This document shows, in pieces, positions 17,034 through 26,520 of a stretch of DNA of 64,000 nucleotides (the first letter of the stretch is position 1; every line of letters starts with the position of its first letter). The notes under the pieces are model-generated. The model ran no database searches, had not been told where the DNA came from, and was given only the letters and a program-made list of their open reading frames with translations. Source of the stretch: Gluconobacter sp. P1C6_b (GTDB taxonomy: Bacteria > Pseudomonadota > Alphaproteobacteria > Acetobacterales > Acetobacteraceae); NCBI RefSeq assembly GCF_018811945.1, contig NZ_JACRVU010000008.1, positions 1 to 64,000 of the forward strand. Direction: 5' to 3'. The translations under genes were made by a program, and so were the position numbers.

Positions 17034-18605
17034 ATGAGCTTCCATCATCCGTCCTTCGGCACGATCGCCGACGACCGCGTCATCATTTTCGACACCACGC
17101 TGCGCGACGGCGAACAGTCCCCCGGCTTTTCGATGAACCTCGAAGAGAAGCTCCGTATGGCCCATGCGTTGAGCAACCTGGGTGTGGACGTGATCGAGGC
17201 CGGCTTTCCTGTGGCGTCCGAAGGCGATTTCGAGAGCGTGCGTCGCATTGCAGATGAAGTGCGCGGGTCGGTCATCTGTGGTCTGGCGCGCAGCGGTGGC
17301 AAGCGTGACATCGAATCCTGCGGTGAGGCGCTGAAGAAGGCTGAGCGTCCGCGTATTCACAACTTCATTTCCACATCGCCGCTGCACATGAAGTACAAGC
17401 TGCGGATGGAGCCGGAGACGGTTCTGGAAATCATCGCGTCGGGCAATCAGAAGGCACGTCAGTTCACGGATGACGTCGAATGGTCGGCCGAGGACGGCTC
17501 CCGCACCGATCCGGATTTCCTGTGCCGTTGCGTGGAAGTGGCGATCCGTAATGGCGCCAATACGATCAACATTCCCGATACGGTCGGCTTTGCCACGCCC
17601 GAAGAAATGCGCGCCATCTTCACCATGCTGCGTGAGCGCGTGCCGGGTGCGGATCAGGTGATCTTCTCGACGCATAACCACAACGATCTGGGTCTCGGCG
17701 TCGCCAATACGCTGGCCGCTGTCGAAGGCGGTGCACGTCAGATCGAATGCACCATCAACGGCATTGGCGAGCGCGCAGGCAATGCGGCGCTTGAAGAAAT
17801 CGTCATGGCGCTGCGCACCCGTCATGACCAGTACGGCAAGACGACCGGTATCGAGACGACGAAGCTGCTGGGCATGTCCCGCATGCTGGCGACGATCACA
17901 GGCTTCGACGTCCAGCCGAACAAGGCCATCGTCGGCCGCAATGCGTTCGCGCATGAAAGTGGCATCCATCAGGACGGTATCCTGAAGAACGCTGCGACCT
18001 ACGAGATCATGACGCCGGAAAGCGTGGGCTGGAACAAGACCTCGCTGGTCATGGGCAAGCATTCCGGCCGTGCGGCGTTCCGCGACAAGCTGGCGCAGCT
18101 CGGCTACCCGCCGCTGGAAGATGAGGCCCTGAACGCCGCGTTCGCGCGCTTCAAGGATCTGGCCGACAGCAAGAAGGTCGTGTTCGACGACGATATCCGT
18201 GCGCTTGTTGATGACGAGAGCCGCGACCATGAGCGCGTGCATCTGATCGCGCTGGAACTGGCTTCCGGGACGAAGCAGAAGGCCCGTGCCAAGCTCGAAA
18301 TCAGCGTCGATGGTGCCATTCAGTACGCCGAAGTCAGCGGCAACGGTCCGGTCGATGCAGCCTTCCGTGCCATTGGTGAGGCATTCCCGCATACGGCTGA
18401 ACTGGCTCTGTTCTCTGTGGCCAATGTCACCGAAGGCACGGATGCCCAGGCCCGCACGACGGTCCGTCTGCAGGAAAACGGCAAGCTCGTGGACGGGCAG
18501 GGCGCCGATGCTGATACGGTGGTGTCCGCCGTCCGCGCTTATATCCATGCGCTGAACAAGCTGCTGACCAAGCGTGAGCGGACGGAGCCGGAAGCGCTGT
18601 CCTGA
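17034..18605 (+). CDS. leuA: 2-isopropylmalate synthase
   Basis: A 523-residue enzyme condensing acetyl-CoA with 2-oxoisovalerate, the first committed step of leucine synthesis. The catalytic TIM barrel opens with IIFDTTLRDGEQSPGFSM, holds the HNHNDLG metal-binding motif (about residue 223) and continues with NAFAHESGIHQDG. The last 130 residues form the LeuA regulatory domain that binds leucine for feedback inhibition (HLIALELASGTKQKARA, then a Gly/Pro-rich strand-turn region). Length fits the long bacterial class. No other leu gene is adjacent. Expression may be controlled by the upstream leader; a clear terminator follows. Confidence 0.97.
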   Translation: MSFHHPSFGTIADDRVIIFDTTLRDGEQSPGFSMNLEEKLRMAHALSNLGVDVIEAGFPVASEGDFESVRRIADEVRGSVICGLARSGGKRDIESCGEALKKAERPRIHNFISTSPLHMKYKLRMEPETVLEIIASGNQKARQFTDDVEWSAEDGSRTDPDFLCRCVEVAIRNGANTINIPDTVGFATPEEMRAIFTMLRERVPGADQVIFSTHNHNDLGLGVANTLAAVEGGARQIECTINGIGERAGNAALEEIVMALRTRHDQYGKTTGIETTKLLGMSRMLATITGFDVQPNKAIVGRNAFAHESGIHQDGILKNAATYEIMTPESVGWNKTSLVMGKHSGRAAFRDKLAQLGYPPLEDEALNAAFARFKDLADSKKVVFDDDIRALVDDESRDHERVHLIALELASGTKQKARAKLEISVDGAIQYAEVSGNGPVDAAFRAIGEAFPHTAELALFSVANVTEGTDAQARTTVRLQENGKLVDGQGADADTVVSAVRAYIHALNKLLTKRERTEPEALS

Positions 18606-18630
18606 TCCACAGGGACAGGGTGCTTTCACG

Positions 18631-18669
18631 AAACAGGCATGCGGGGAGACCTGCATGCCTGTTTTTTTT
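18631..18669 (+). terminator. Intrinsic terminator of leuA
   Basis: A perfect 12-bp stem AAACAGGCATGC / GCATGCCTGTTT with a 10-base loop, followed by eight T residues, lies 26 bases after the leuA stop. Confidence 0.92.
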
Positions 18670-18683
18670 GACATGCACATAAA

Positions 18684-18702
18684 AAACTATATAAAATAGT
18701 TT
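18684..18702 (+). promoter_or_regulatory. AT-rich palindrome before the TSUP gene
   Basis: AAACTAT-ATAAA-ATAGTTT is a perfect 7+5+7 inverted repeat made almost wholly of A/T in an otherwise GC-rich region, 67 bases before the TSUP start. It probably contains or overlaps the promoter -10 region and could be a binding site for a dimeric regulator. The regulator is unknown. Confidence 0.4.
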
Positions 18703-18768
18703 ATCTAAGAAGTAGACAAACATAACACGATCGGTATGGTTCCGTTATCTGTGGAATAAGGGACCGTC

Positions 18769-19536
18769 ATGCCGCATTCATGGCTTTATACGCTTTCAGG
18801 ACTGCTGGTTGGTTTTCTGGTGGGAATGACCGGTGTGGGCGGCGGCTCCCTGATGACACCGCTGCTGATCCTGCTTTTTGGTGTCAAACCGCAGTCGGCT
18901 GTAGGGACGGATCTTCTCTATGCCGCCATCACCAAGATCTTCGGCACTGCCCTGAACCGCCATCATGGTGTTGTACGCTGGAGAATTGTTATTCTTCAGA
19001 TGGCCGGCAGCCTTCCCGCAGGCCTCCTGTGCCTGATTTTCCTGCGCCACTTCGGCCCGAGTCCGTTTGTCTCGAAGCTGATTACCGAAGTCCTGGGCGT
19101 GGCGCTCCTGCTGACGGTTCCCGCCATCCTGTTCAAGCCCTGGCTGCAGAAATGGTCCATCGGTGCGGGAACGCTGCGCCCGCAGACCGTTGATGCGCTG
19201 ACGGTTTTTCTGGGTGTCGTGCTGGGCACGCTGGTGACGCTGTCATCGGTGGGAGCAGGGGCCATCGGAATGGCGGCTCTGACGGTGCTTTATCCACGGG
19301 TCAGTACCCGGGAGCTCGTGGCGACAGATATCGCCCATGCTGTTCCGCTGGCGCTTCTGGCCGGTGGTGGCCACTGGCTTCAGGGCGCGGTTGATACCGT
19401 TGTGCTGGTGGAACTGCTCATGGGGTCCATTCCAGGCATCCTGCTCGGGACACTGCTGGCTGGGCGCCTGCCGGAGGATGCGCAGAGATGGTTTCTGGGC
19501 ATCCTCCTGGCGATCATCGGTCTGAGAATGATCTGA
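18769..19536 (+). CDS. TSUP/TauE-SafE family membrane transporter
   Basis: A 255-residue polytopic membrane protein. It starts with the family's N-terminal half (GLLVGFLVGMTGVGGGSLMTPLLI) followed by the conserved GTDLLYAAITK. The second half repeats the pattern (GVVLGTLVTLSSVGAGAIGM, then ELVATDIAHA). About seven to eight membrane segments are visible. Members export or import organosulfur compounds, sulfite or other small anions; the substrate cannot be read from sequence. Ribosome-binding site AAGGGA precedes the ATG. It stands alone between the leuA terminator and a convergent lipoprotein gene. Confidence 0.87.
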   Translation: MPHSWLYTLSGLLVGFLVGMTGVGGGSLMTPLLILLFGVKPQSAVGTDLLYAAITKIFGTALNRHHGVVRWRIVILQMAGSLPAGLLCLIFLRHFGPSPFVSKLITEVLGVALLLTVPAILFKPWLQKWSIGAGTLRPQTVDALTVFLGVVLGTLVTLSSVGAGAIGMAALTVLYPRVSTRELVATDIAHAVPLALLAGGGHWLQGAVDTVVLVELLMGSIPGILLGTLLAGRLPEDAQRWFLGILLAIIGLRMI

Positions 19537-19561
19537 GACCGATGATTTCGGACGTCAGGTT

Positions 19562-20068
19562 TCAGTAACCGTAACCGCCCTGATAGTTCTGGGCCGGCTG
19601 CTGCTGATAGCCACCCTGCTGTGAGTATCCGCTGTTGGCCGGATACTGGCAGTTCGTGTTGGGCGGGCACTGATACTGGGGCTGCTGGCAGGTGGTGCCT
19701 GGAGGGCACTGGTACTGCGGTTGCATGTACTGGCCCTGCTGCTGTGGATAGGCACCCTGCTGGCCGTTGTAATAACCCTGCTGCTGGCCATTGGCATAGC
19801 CGCTCTGATAGCCGGGGCGGTTGGGCGTGGTGATCGCACCTGCGCCGGCACCCAGAACGCCGCCAGCCAGCGCGCCGATCGCAGCACCCCGGCCACCGCC
19901 TGCGAGAGCGCCGATCGCAGCGCCTGTTCCGCCGCCCAGAAGGCCGCCTCCCAGTGCGCGCGAGCCAGGATCATAGTTCCCCTGACATCCACCCAGAGCC
20001 ATGACTGTGGCGAATGCTCCGACCAGCGCCGTACCGCGCAGGGCAGAGTGGGAAAAAGCGGTCCTCAT
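19562..20068 (-). CDS. Glycine-zipper lipoprotein with Gln/Tyr/Pro-rich tail
   Basis: A 168-residue protein with a signal peptide and lipobox ending at about Cys28 (MALGGC). A glycine-zipper segment follows (GGGLLGGGTGAAIGALAGG, repeated twice at about residues 38-75), then a low-complexity Gln/Tyr/Pro/Gly tail with four cysteines in two CPPxTxC units. Glycine-zipper lipoproteins (17 kDa-antigen/OsmB-like) associate with or span membranes; a precise role is not known. The adjacent minus-strand gene at 20117 encodes a shorter paralogue sharing the zipper and the TTPNRP motif, so the pair arose by tandem duplication. The tail is probably surface-exposed or disordered. Confidence 0.75.
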   Translation of the reverse strand: MRTAFSHSALRGTALVGAFATVMALGGCQGNYDPGSRALGGGLLGGGTGAAIGALAGGGRGAAIGALAGGVLGAGAGAITTPNRPGYQSGYANGQQQGYYNGQQGAYPQQQGQYMQPQYQCPPGTTCQQPQYQCPPNTNCQYPANSGYSQQGGYQQQPAQNYQGGYGY

Positions 20069-20116
20069 AGTCCGAATCCTTGATCGTCTTTAACGGAAGC
20101 GAGCGCTGCTTATAGC

Positions 20117-20371
20117 TCAATATCCGTTGCGTGGGCGGTTGGGCGTTGTCGCTGCACCAACTGCCGCACCTGTGCCTGCTCCGGCAAGGGCTCCGATGGC
20201 CGCGCCCGTTCCGCCGCCGGCCAGCGCGCCGATGGCTGCGCCGCCGCCGCCGCCGATCAGGGCGCCTGATCCGGCGCGTGCGCCACTGTCATAGGGGCTG
20301 CCGCAACCCGTGAGCGCGACGCCGCAAAGAGCCAGAGCTGCAAGAAAGCGGGGTGTTGTGAAGGTCTTCAT
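20117..20371 (-). CDS. Short glycine-zipper lipoprotein
   Basis: An 84-residue lipoprotein. It has a signal peptide (RFLAALALCGVALTGC, lipidated Cys near residue 23), a glycine-zipper core of three GAAIGALAG-type units and a short C-terminus ATTPNRPRNGY. It is a paralogue of the downstream 168-residue protein, minus the Gln/Tyr-rich tail, and the two genes are 48 bases apart on the same strand. Both probably insert in or under the outer membrane. Function not established. It is divergent from mreB, with 295 bases between the starts. Confidence 0.75.
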   Translation of the reverse strand: MKTFTTPRFLAALALCGVALTGCGSPYDSGARAGSGALIGGGGGAAIGALAGGGTGAAIGALAGAGTGAAVGAATTPNRPRNGY

Positions 20372-21716
<1,345 letters not shown>

Positions 21717-21734
21717 GGACTTGGCTAACGCCGG

Positions 21735-22664
21735 ATGCTGTCCATCCATGCCCGGCAGGTGCTTGCAAAGGCCGTCCTGCCTATCCTGATCCTGCTGGCG
21801 GTCGGGCTTGTCCTTCTCGGACTGGTCCGTCGTCCGGCCGTTGACGGGGTGCGTCTGATGGCGACGGATTTCATGGCGCCAGCCTATCATGGTCTGGTCT
21901 GGCCGCAGGAGCGGGTAAAGGTCTGGCTGACGGATCTGCGCGGTGCGACGGATCTGGCAAAGGAAAATGCCCGTCTGCGGGACGAAAACCGTGCGCTCCG
22001 CCACTGGTATGATGTTGCCGTGGCGCTCGCGGCGGAAAATGGCCGCCTCAAGAAAAGCCTGCACTGGATCCCCGAGACGGTGCCCCAGTATGTGACCGGC
22101 CGGGTAACGCGCGACGATGGCGGCCCCTATTCCCGTGCCGTTCTGCTGGACGTGGGCAGCGGGCATGATGTCCGGATCGGGGATGTCGCGCTGGATGCCG
22201 CCGGGTTGCTGGGGCGTGTCACGGAAGTCGGGCCCCATACGGTCCGCGTCCTGATGATCAATGACGATGCGAGCCGTATTCCCGTTACGCTCGGAAGCTC
22301 GCATGGCGATGCGATCATGGCCGGAGATGATACGGCATCGCCCCGCCTGATTTTCTATCCGCAGGACCATCATCCCGTTGAAGGCGAGCGCGTGGAAACC
22401 CGCGGCCAGAGCACGATGCCGGCTGGCCTGCCGGTGGGTACGGTGCATTACAGTGCGCCCAACCGGCCGGTTGTGGTGCCGGATGCGGATCTGGACCGGC
22501 TGGATATCGTCCGCGTGTTCGATTACGGCGATGACGACTCGCAGGCCCCCGACGCGCCCGGACGCGTGCGCGTGAAAAAGCTGCCCCAGAACCCGCTGAC
22601 CGGCCCGCTGCCGTTCTCATGGCTGCCCAACCTGCCGGACATGCCGGGCCGGGGAGGGCAGTAA
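21735..22664 (+). CDS. mreC: Rod-shape determining protein MreC
   Basis: A 309-residue bitopic protein. It has one membrane segment (about residues 13-31), a coiled coil at about 70-112 (LAKENARLRDENRALRHW, then ENGRLKKSL) and a beta-barrel periplasmic domain with the family motifs SRAVLLDVGSGHDVRIGDVAL, LLGRVTEVGPHTVRVLMI and STMPAGLPVGTV. It links MreB inside the cell to PBP2 and RodA outside. A Pro-rich C-terminal tail (after about residue 275) is longer than in E. coli and probably disordered. It sits between mreB and mreD with 5-18 base gaps. Confidence 0.95.
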   Translation: MLSIHARQVLAKAVLPILILLAVGLVLLGLVRRPAVDGVRLMATDFMAPAYHGLVWPQERVKVWLTDLRGATDLAKENARLRDENRALRHWYDVAVALAAENGRLKKSLHWIPETVPQYVTGRVTRDDGGPYSRAVLLDVGSGHDVRIGDVALDAAGLLGRVTEVGPHTVRVLMINDDASRIPVTLGSSHGDAIMAGDDTASPRLIFYPQDHHPVEGERVETRGQSTMPAGLPVGTVHYSAPNRPVVVPDADLDRLDIVRVFDYGDDDSQAPDAPGRVRVKKLPQNPLTGPLPFSWLPNLPDMPGRGGQ

Positions 22665-22669
22665 GCGTC

Positions 22670-23236
22670 ATGGTTGCCGAGAACTCCACGCCGCATCTGC
22701 ATTCCGCCGTCGAGCCCAAACAGACCTTCCGCCGCGCGCTCGACATGGCGGCGCGGGCGGCCATGCCGTCCCTGTTCATCGTGTTTTCCGCGATCCTGCT
22801 GTCCGCGCCATTCGGTATTCCCGGACAGGCGCAGCTTCAGTTCGGGATTGCGATGTGTACGGTCTGGTTCTGGGCCTACAGCCGTCCGCGCTCCATGCCG
22901 GCGCTGGCGGTTTTCCTGTGCGGGCTGGTGGTCGAGATCTTCAGCTTCGGACCGCCGGGAACCGTGCTGCTGTCCCTTCTGGTGATCTACGGTGTGGCGC
23001 ATCACTGGCGCTATGGCCTGTCCCGTCTGGGCTTCATCGCGGGCTGGCTGATCTTCAGCGTTTTTGCCGCTCTCGCTTCCTTTTTTCAGTGGGCGCTCGT
23101 GTGCCTGCATGCCGTGGCACTTCTTTCTCCTGCACCCGGCCTCTTTCAGGCAGCGCTGACAATCGGTATCTATCCCAGCCTGACCGCGCTGTTTGTCTGG
23201 GGACGCCGCACATTTGCCAATCCCGATCAGGCCTGA
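22670..23236 (+). CDS. mreD: Rod-shape determining protein MreD
   Basis: A 188-residue membrane protein with about five to six hydrophobic helices (SLFIVFSAILLSAPF, FGIAMCTVWFWAYSRP, FLCGLVVEIFSFGPPG and others). It matches MreD in size, topology and position between mreC and mrdA. The ATG at 22670, five bases after the mreC stop, is preferred; an in-frame ATG at 22619 would overlap mreC by 46 bases and prepend a hydrophilic stretch. The conserved P-x-x-x-E/G region near helix three fits the family, although MreD is poorly conserved at sequence level. Confidence 0.92.
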   Translation: MVAENSTPHLHSAVEPKQTFRRALDMAARAAMPSLFIVFSAILLSAPFGIPGQAQLQFGIAMCTVWFWAYSRPRSMPALAVFLCGLVVEIFSFGPPGTVLLSLLVIYGVAHHWRYGLSRLGFIAGWLIFSVFAALASFFQWALVCLHAVALLSPAPGLFQAALTIGIYPSLTALFVWGRRTFANPDQA

Positions 23237-23313
23237 CAGCGTCTTTCGTGTTCCGCAGGCCCTGTGCCGCGCGGATAGCCGCTTTCTTTTCCGGATCCTG
23301 AATTCCCACCCTG

Positions 23314-25329
23314 ATGTTTTCCCGAAACAACCCTTTCCGGTCACGGATACGCCAGAAGCGCCAGGCTGAGCCTGTGCGGTCGGGGCGTGGCGTCTTTACG
23401 CGCCGGGCGCTGCTGGTCATGGCCGTGCAGGCCGGGGTTCTGGGAGTGCTGGGGCGACGGCTCTACACTTTGCAGGTCGTGGATGGTGGCCATCTGCGCC
23501 AGCTTGCCGAGCGTAACCGGACGAGCAAACGCCTGCTCGCTCCGGTGCGGGGCACGATCCATGACCGTTTCGGTGTGGCGCTGGCAGACAACAAGGTGAG
23601 CTGGCGCGCGCTTCTGATGCCCGAAGAGACGACGGATATTCCGGCCGTGATCGAGCGCTTTTCCCAGATCGTTCCACTGGACGAGCATGACCGTGCCCGG
23701 ATCGAGCGCGACCTGCGCCATGTCCATAAATACGTTCCCGTCACGCTGCATGAGTTCCTGTCCTGGGACGACATGGCGCGCATCGAACTCAATGCGCCGT
23801 CCCTGCCGGGCGTTCTGGTCGATGTCGGATCGACGCGGCTTTATCCGTTCAGGGATCTAACAGCCCATATCGTGGGCTATGTCGCGCCTCCCAATGAAGA
23901 GGACGTAGCGAAGGACACGACGCTTTCGCTGCCGGGCATGCGCGTCGGGCGTGCCGGGATTGAGCAGACGCAGGAAGCCGTTCTGCGCGGTGAGCCGGGC
24001 TCTGTGGAGATGGAAGTCAACGCGGTCGGGCGTGTCATTGGCGAGATCGATCGGGTGGAAGGCCAGCAGGGCGAGGATGTCCGTCTGACGCTGGATTCCG
24101 TGCTTCAGCAGCAGGTTCTCAGCCGCCTTGAGGATCGTGTCGCCAGTGCGGTGGTCATGGACTGCCGCAATGGCGAGGTGATGGCGATGGTCAGCACGCC
24201 GTCCTTTGATCCGTCGCTGTTTGACTCCGGTGTCAGCCACGCGCAGTGGAACGAGTGGGCGAATGACCCGCGTACGCCGCTGGTGGACAAGGCGGTGTCC
24301 GGTCTCTATCCGCCCGGTTCGACCTTCAAGCCCGCCGTGGCCCTTGCCGCCCTGAAATCCGGTTCCGTTACGGCGCAGGACCGTTTCAACTGTCCGGGAT
24401 ATTATGACCTCGGTGGGGTGCGCTTTCACTGCTGGAACCGCTGGGGGCATGGCCTCATCAACATGCGCGAAGGTCTGAAATATTCCTGCGACGTCTATTT
24501 CTATGAAGTGGCGCGCCGGTGCGGCATGGACCCGATCCAGGCGGTGGGCAATGCGATGGGGCTTGGTGTCAAGCTGGGGATCGAGCTGCCGCATGTCCGC
24601 TCCGGGGTCATTCCCACGCCGGAATGGCGGCAGAAGCATGGTTTCCACTGGAACGGTGGTGACACGGTCAATGCCGGCATCGGGCAGGGCTTCGTGCAGG
24701 TAACGCCTTTGGCGCTGGCCACGTATGTCTCGCGCATTGCCTCGGGCCGGGATGTGCAGCCGCATCTGTTGCGGGCGACCAATGACCAGATGTCCGCGAT
24801 GGCTTCCGTGGACGATGTGGCAAAGGTCGATCTGCCGCCAGAGTATCTGGACGTGGTGCGCGGCGGGATGTTCGCGGTCGTCAATGACCCGCACGGCACG
24901 GCACCCAAGGCACGGCTGGATCTCCCGGGTATCCAGATGGCGGGCAAGACAGGCTCCGCACAGGTGCGGCGCGTGTCGCGGGCCCTGCGTGAATCCGGGC
25001 ATTTCAACTCGATGAATCTGCCATGGGAATACCGTCCCCACGCGCTGTTCATCTGTTTTGCGCCTTACGATAATCCGAAATACGCGGTTTCGGTCGTGGT
25101 GGAGCACGGTAACGCGGGTGCGGATGAGGCTGCCCCTCTGGCCAAACTCATCATGACCGACACCCTGCTGCGCGATCCCGCCAGTGACGTGCGTCCGCTG
25201 GCGCCGAGCGTTGCGCAAACACCGTCACCGGTCGCAGACGGAACGGCGCCTGCACCGACAGCTCCTGTACTGTCAGCTCCTGCTCCGGCCGCCCCTCCGG
25301 AACAGACGGATCCGGGAGCAGCGCAATGA
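23314..25329 (+). CDS. mrdA: Penicillin-binding protein 2 (elongation transpeptidase)
   Basis: A 671-residue class B PBP that cross-links peptidoglycan in the elongasome. A membrane anchor (about residues 30-50) is followed by the PBP dimerisation domain (APVRGTIHDRFGVALADN) and the transpeptidase. The active-site motifs are Ser336-Thr-Phe-Lys339 (PGSTFKP), Ser-Cys-Asp in KYSCDVYFYEVARR, and Lys545-Thr-Gly (AGKTGSAQV). After about residue 620 there is a Pro/Ala/Thr-rich tail absent from the E. coli protein. Its stop overlaps the rodA start by four bases, so the transpeptidase and its SEDS glycosyltransferase partner are translationally coupled. Confidence 0.96.
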   Translation: MFSRNNPFRSRIRQKRQAEPVRSGRGVFTRRALLVMAVQAGVLGVLGRRLYTLQVVDGGHLRQLAERNRTSKRLLAPVRGTIHDRFGVALADNKVSWRALLMPEETTDIPAVIERFSQIVPLDEHDRARIERDLRHVHKYVPVTLHEFLSWDDMARIELNAPSLPGVLVDVGSTRLYPFRDLTAHIVGYVAPPNEEDVAKDTTLSLPGMRVGRAGIEQTQEAVLRGEPGSVEMEVNAVGRVIGEIDRVEGQQGEDVRLTLDSVLQQQVLSRLEDRVASAVVMDCRNGEVMAMVSTPSFDPSLFDSGVSHAQWNEWANDPRTPLVDKAVSGLYPPGSTFKPAVALAALKSGSVTAQDRFNCPGYYDLGGVRFHCWNRWGHGLINMREGLKYSCDVYFYEVARRCGMDPIQAVGNAMGLGVKLGIELPHVRSGVIPTPEWRQKHGFHWNGGDTVNAGIGQGFVQVTPLALATYVSRIASGRDVQPHLLRATNDQMSAMASVDDVAKVDLPPEYLDVVRGGMFAVVNDPHGTAPKARLDLPGIQMAGKTGSAQVRRVSRALRESGHFNSMNLPWEYRPHALFICFAPYDNPKYAVSVVVEHGNAGADEAAPLAKLIMTDTLLRDPASDVRPLAPSVAQTPSPVADGTAPAPTAPVLSAPAPAAPPEQTDPGAAQ

Positions 25330-26516
25330 GACGGAACGGCATGAATACGTTCGGCTTTCTCAAATCCGACCGGCGGCTCCTGCGGGCCGAACCCGATTTT
25401 CGCCCGATGGCACGCCTGCTTCAGGTCAACTGGTTTTATGTGCTGCTGGTCTGTGTGCTGGCCGGCGTGGGTTATATCGCGCTTTATTCGGCCGGTGGCG
25501 GGTCTGCCAAGCCGTTTGCCGGGCCGCAGATGGTGCGGTTCGGCTTCGGGCTGGTGATGATGATCGCTGTCTCGCTCGTCAGTCCGCGCATTCTGCGCAT
25601 GGCGTCCGTGCCAATCTACCTGCTTTCCGTCACGTTGCTCGCGCTTGTGCTGCGGATGGGACATGTGGGGAAGGGGGCGGAACGCTGGATCAATCTGGCG
25701 GGCATGCAGTTCCAGCCGTCCGAATTCGCCAAGATCGGCCTCGTCCTGATGCTGGCAACCTGGTTCCACCGCATCGGCAATGAGCGGATGGGCAATCCGC
25801 TGCGTCTGATCCCGCCAGCACTGCTGACGCTGCTGCCTGTCCTGCTGGTGCTCAAGGAGCCTAATCTCGGAACTGCCACCATCATCGGCGTCATCGGTGC
25901 GACGATGTTCTTCGCAGCCGGAATGCGGCTGTGGCAGATCCTGCTGCTCGTGGCGCCGCTGCCGTTCATGGGCAAGCTGATCTACAGCCATCTGCACGAC
26001 TACCAGAAGGCCCGGATCGACACCTTCCTGCATCCCGAACACGACCCGCTAGGTGCAGGTTACAACATCATCCAGTCCAAGATCGCGCTCGGATCAGGCG
26101 GCATGTGGGGCGAGGGATACCTGCATGGCAGTCAGGGCCAGCTGAACTTCCTGCCGGAAAAGCAGACAGACTTCATCTTCACCATGATCGGTGAGGAATG
26201 GGGTTTTGTCGGCGGGATCGCCGTCATCACCCTGCTCGGAACGCTCGTCATGGGCGGCATGCTCATTGCGATCCGCAGCCGCAACCAGTTCGGGCGGCTG
26301 CTGGGTCTGGGCATTGCGATGGATTTCTTTCTGTACTGCGCCGTGAACCTGTCTATGGTCATGGGCGCCATCCCGGTCGGTGGCGTGCCATTGCCGCTGA
26401 TTTCCTACGGTGGTTCGGCCATGCTGACGATGATGTTCGGCTTCGGCCTGCTCATGTCTGCCTGGGTCCATCGCAACGAGCGTGACCCTGGTGAGGATGA
26501 AGACGAAGACGACTGA
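25326..26516 (+). CDS. rodA: Peptidoglycan glycosyltransferase RodA (SEDS)
   Basis: A 396-residue SEDS membrane protein with about ten transmembrane segments that polymerises lipid II during side-wall growth. Diagnostic stretches are NLAGMQFQPSEFAKIGLVL (catalytic-site region near residue 130), LVLKEPNLGTATI, QSKIALGSGGMWGEGYLHGS, LPEKQTDFIFTMIGEEWGF and GGVPLPLISYGGSAMLT. The ATG overlaps the mrdA stop as ATGA; Met6 (25341) is an alternative start. The C-terminus is strongly acidic (DPGEDEDEDD). Last gene of the mre operon; only four bases separate its stop from that of the convergent idnD. Confidence 0.96.
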   Translation: MRRNGMNTFGFLKSDRRLLRAEPDFRPMARLLQVNWFYVLLVCVLAGVGYIALYSAGGGSAKPFAGPQMVRFGFGLVMMIAVSLVSPRILRMASVPIYLLSVTLLALVLRMGHVGKGAERWINLAGMQFQPSEFAKIGLVLMLATWFHRIGNERMGNPLRLIPPALLTLLPVLLVLKEPNLGTATIIGVIGATMFFAAGMRLWQILLLVAPLPFMGKLIYSHLHDYQKARIDTFLHPEHDPLGAGYNIIQSKIALGSGGMWGEGYLHGSQGQLNFLPEKQTDFIFTMIGEEWGFVGGIAVITLLGTLVMGGMLIAIRSRNQFGRLLGLGIAMDFFLYCAVNLSMVMGAIPVGGVPLPLISYGGSAMLTMMFGFGLLMSAWVHRNERDPGEDEDEDD

Positions 26517-26520
26517 TCTT

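Noticed and set aside
16887-18680. 597-codon minus-strand open frame
   Set aside because: Antisense shadow of leuA with no domain or start context.
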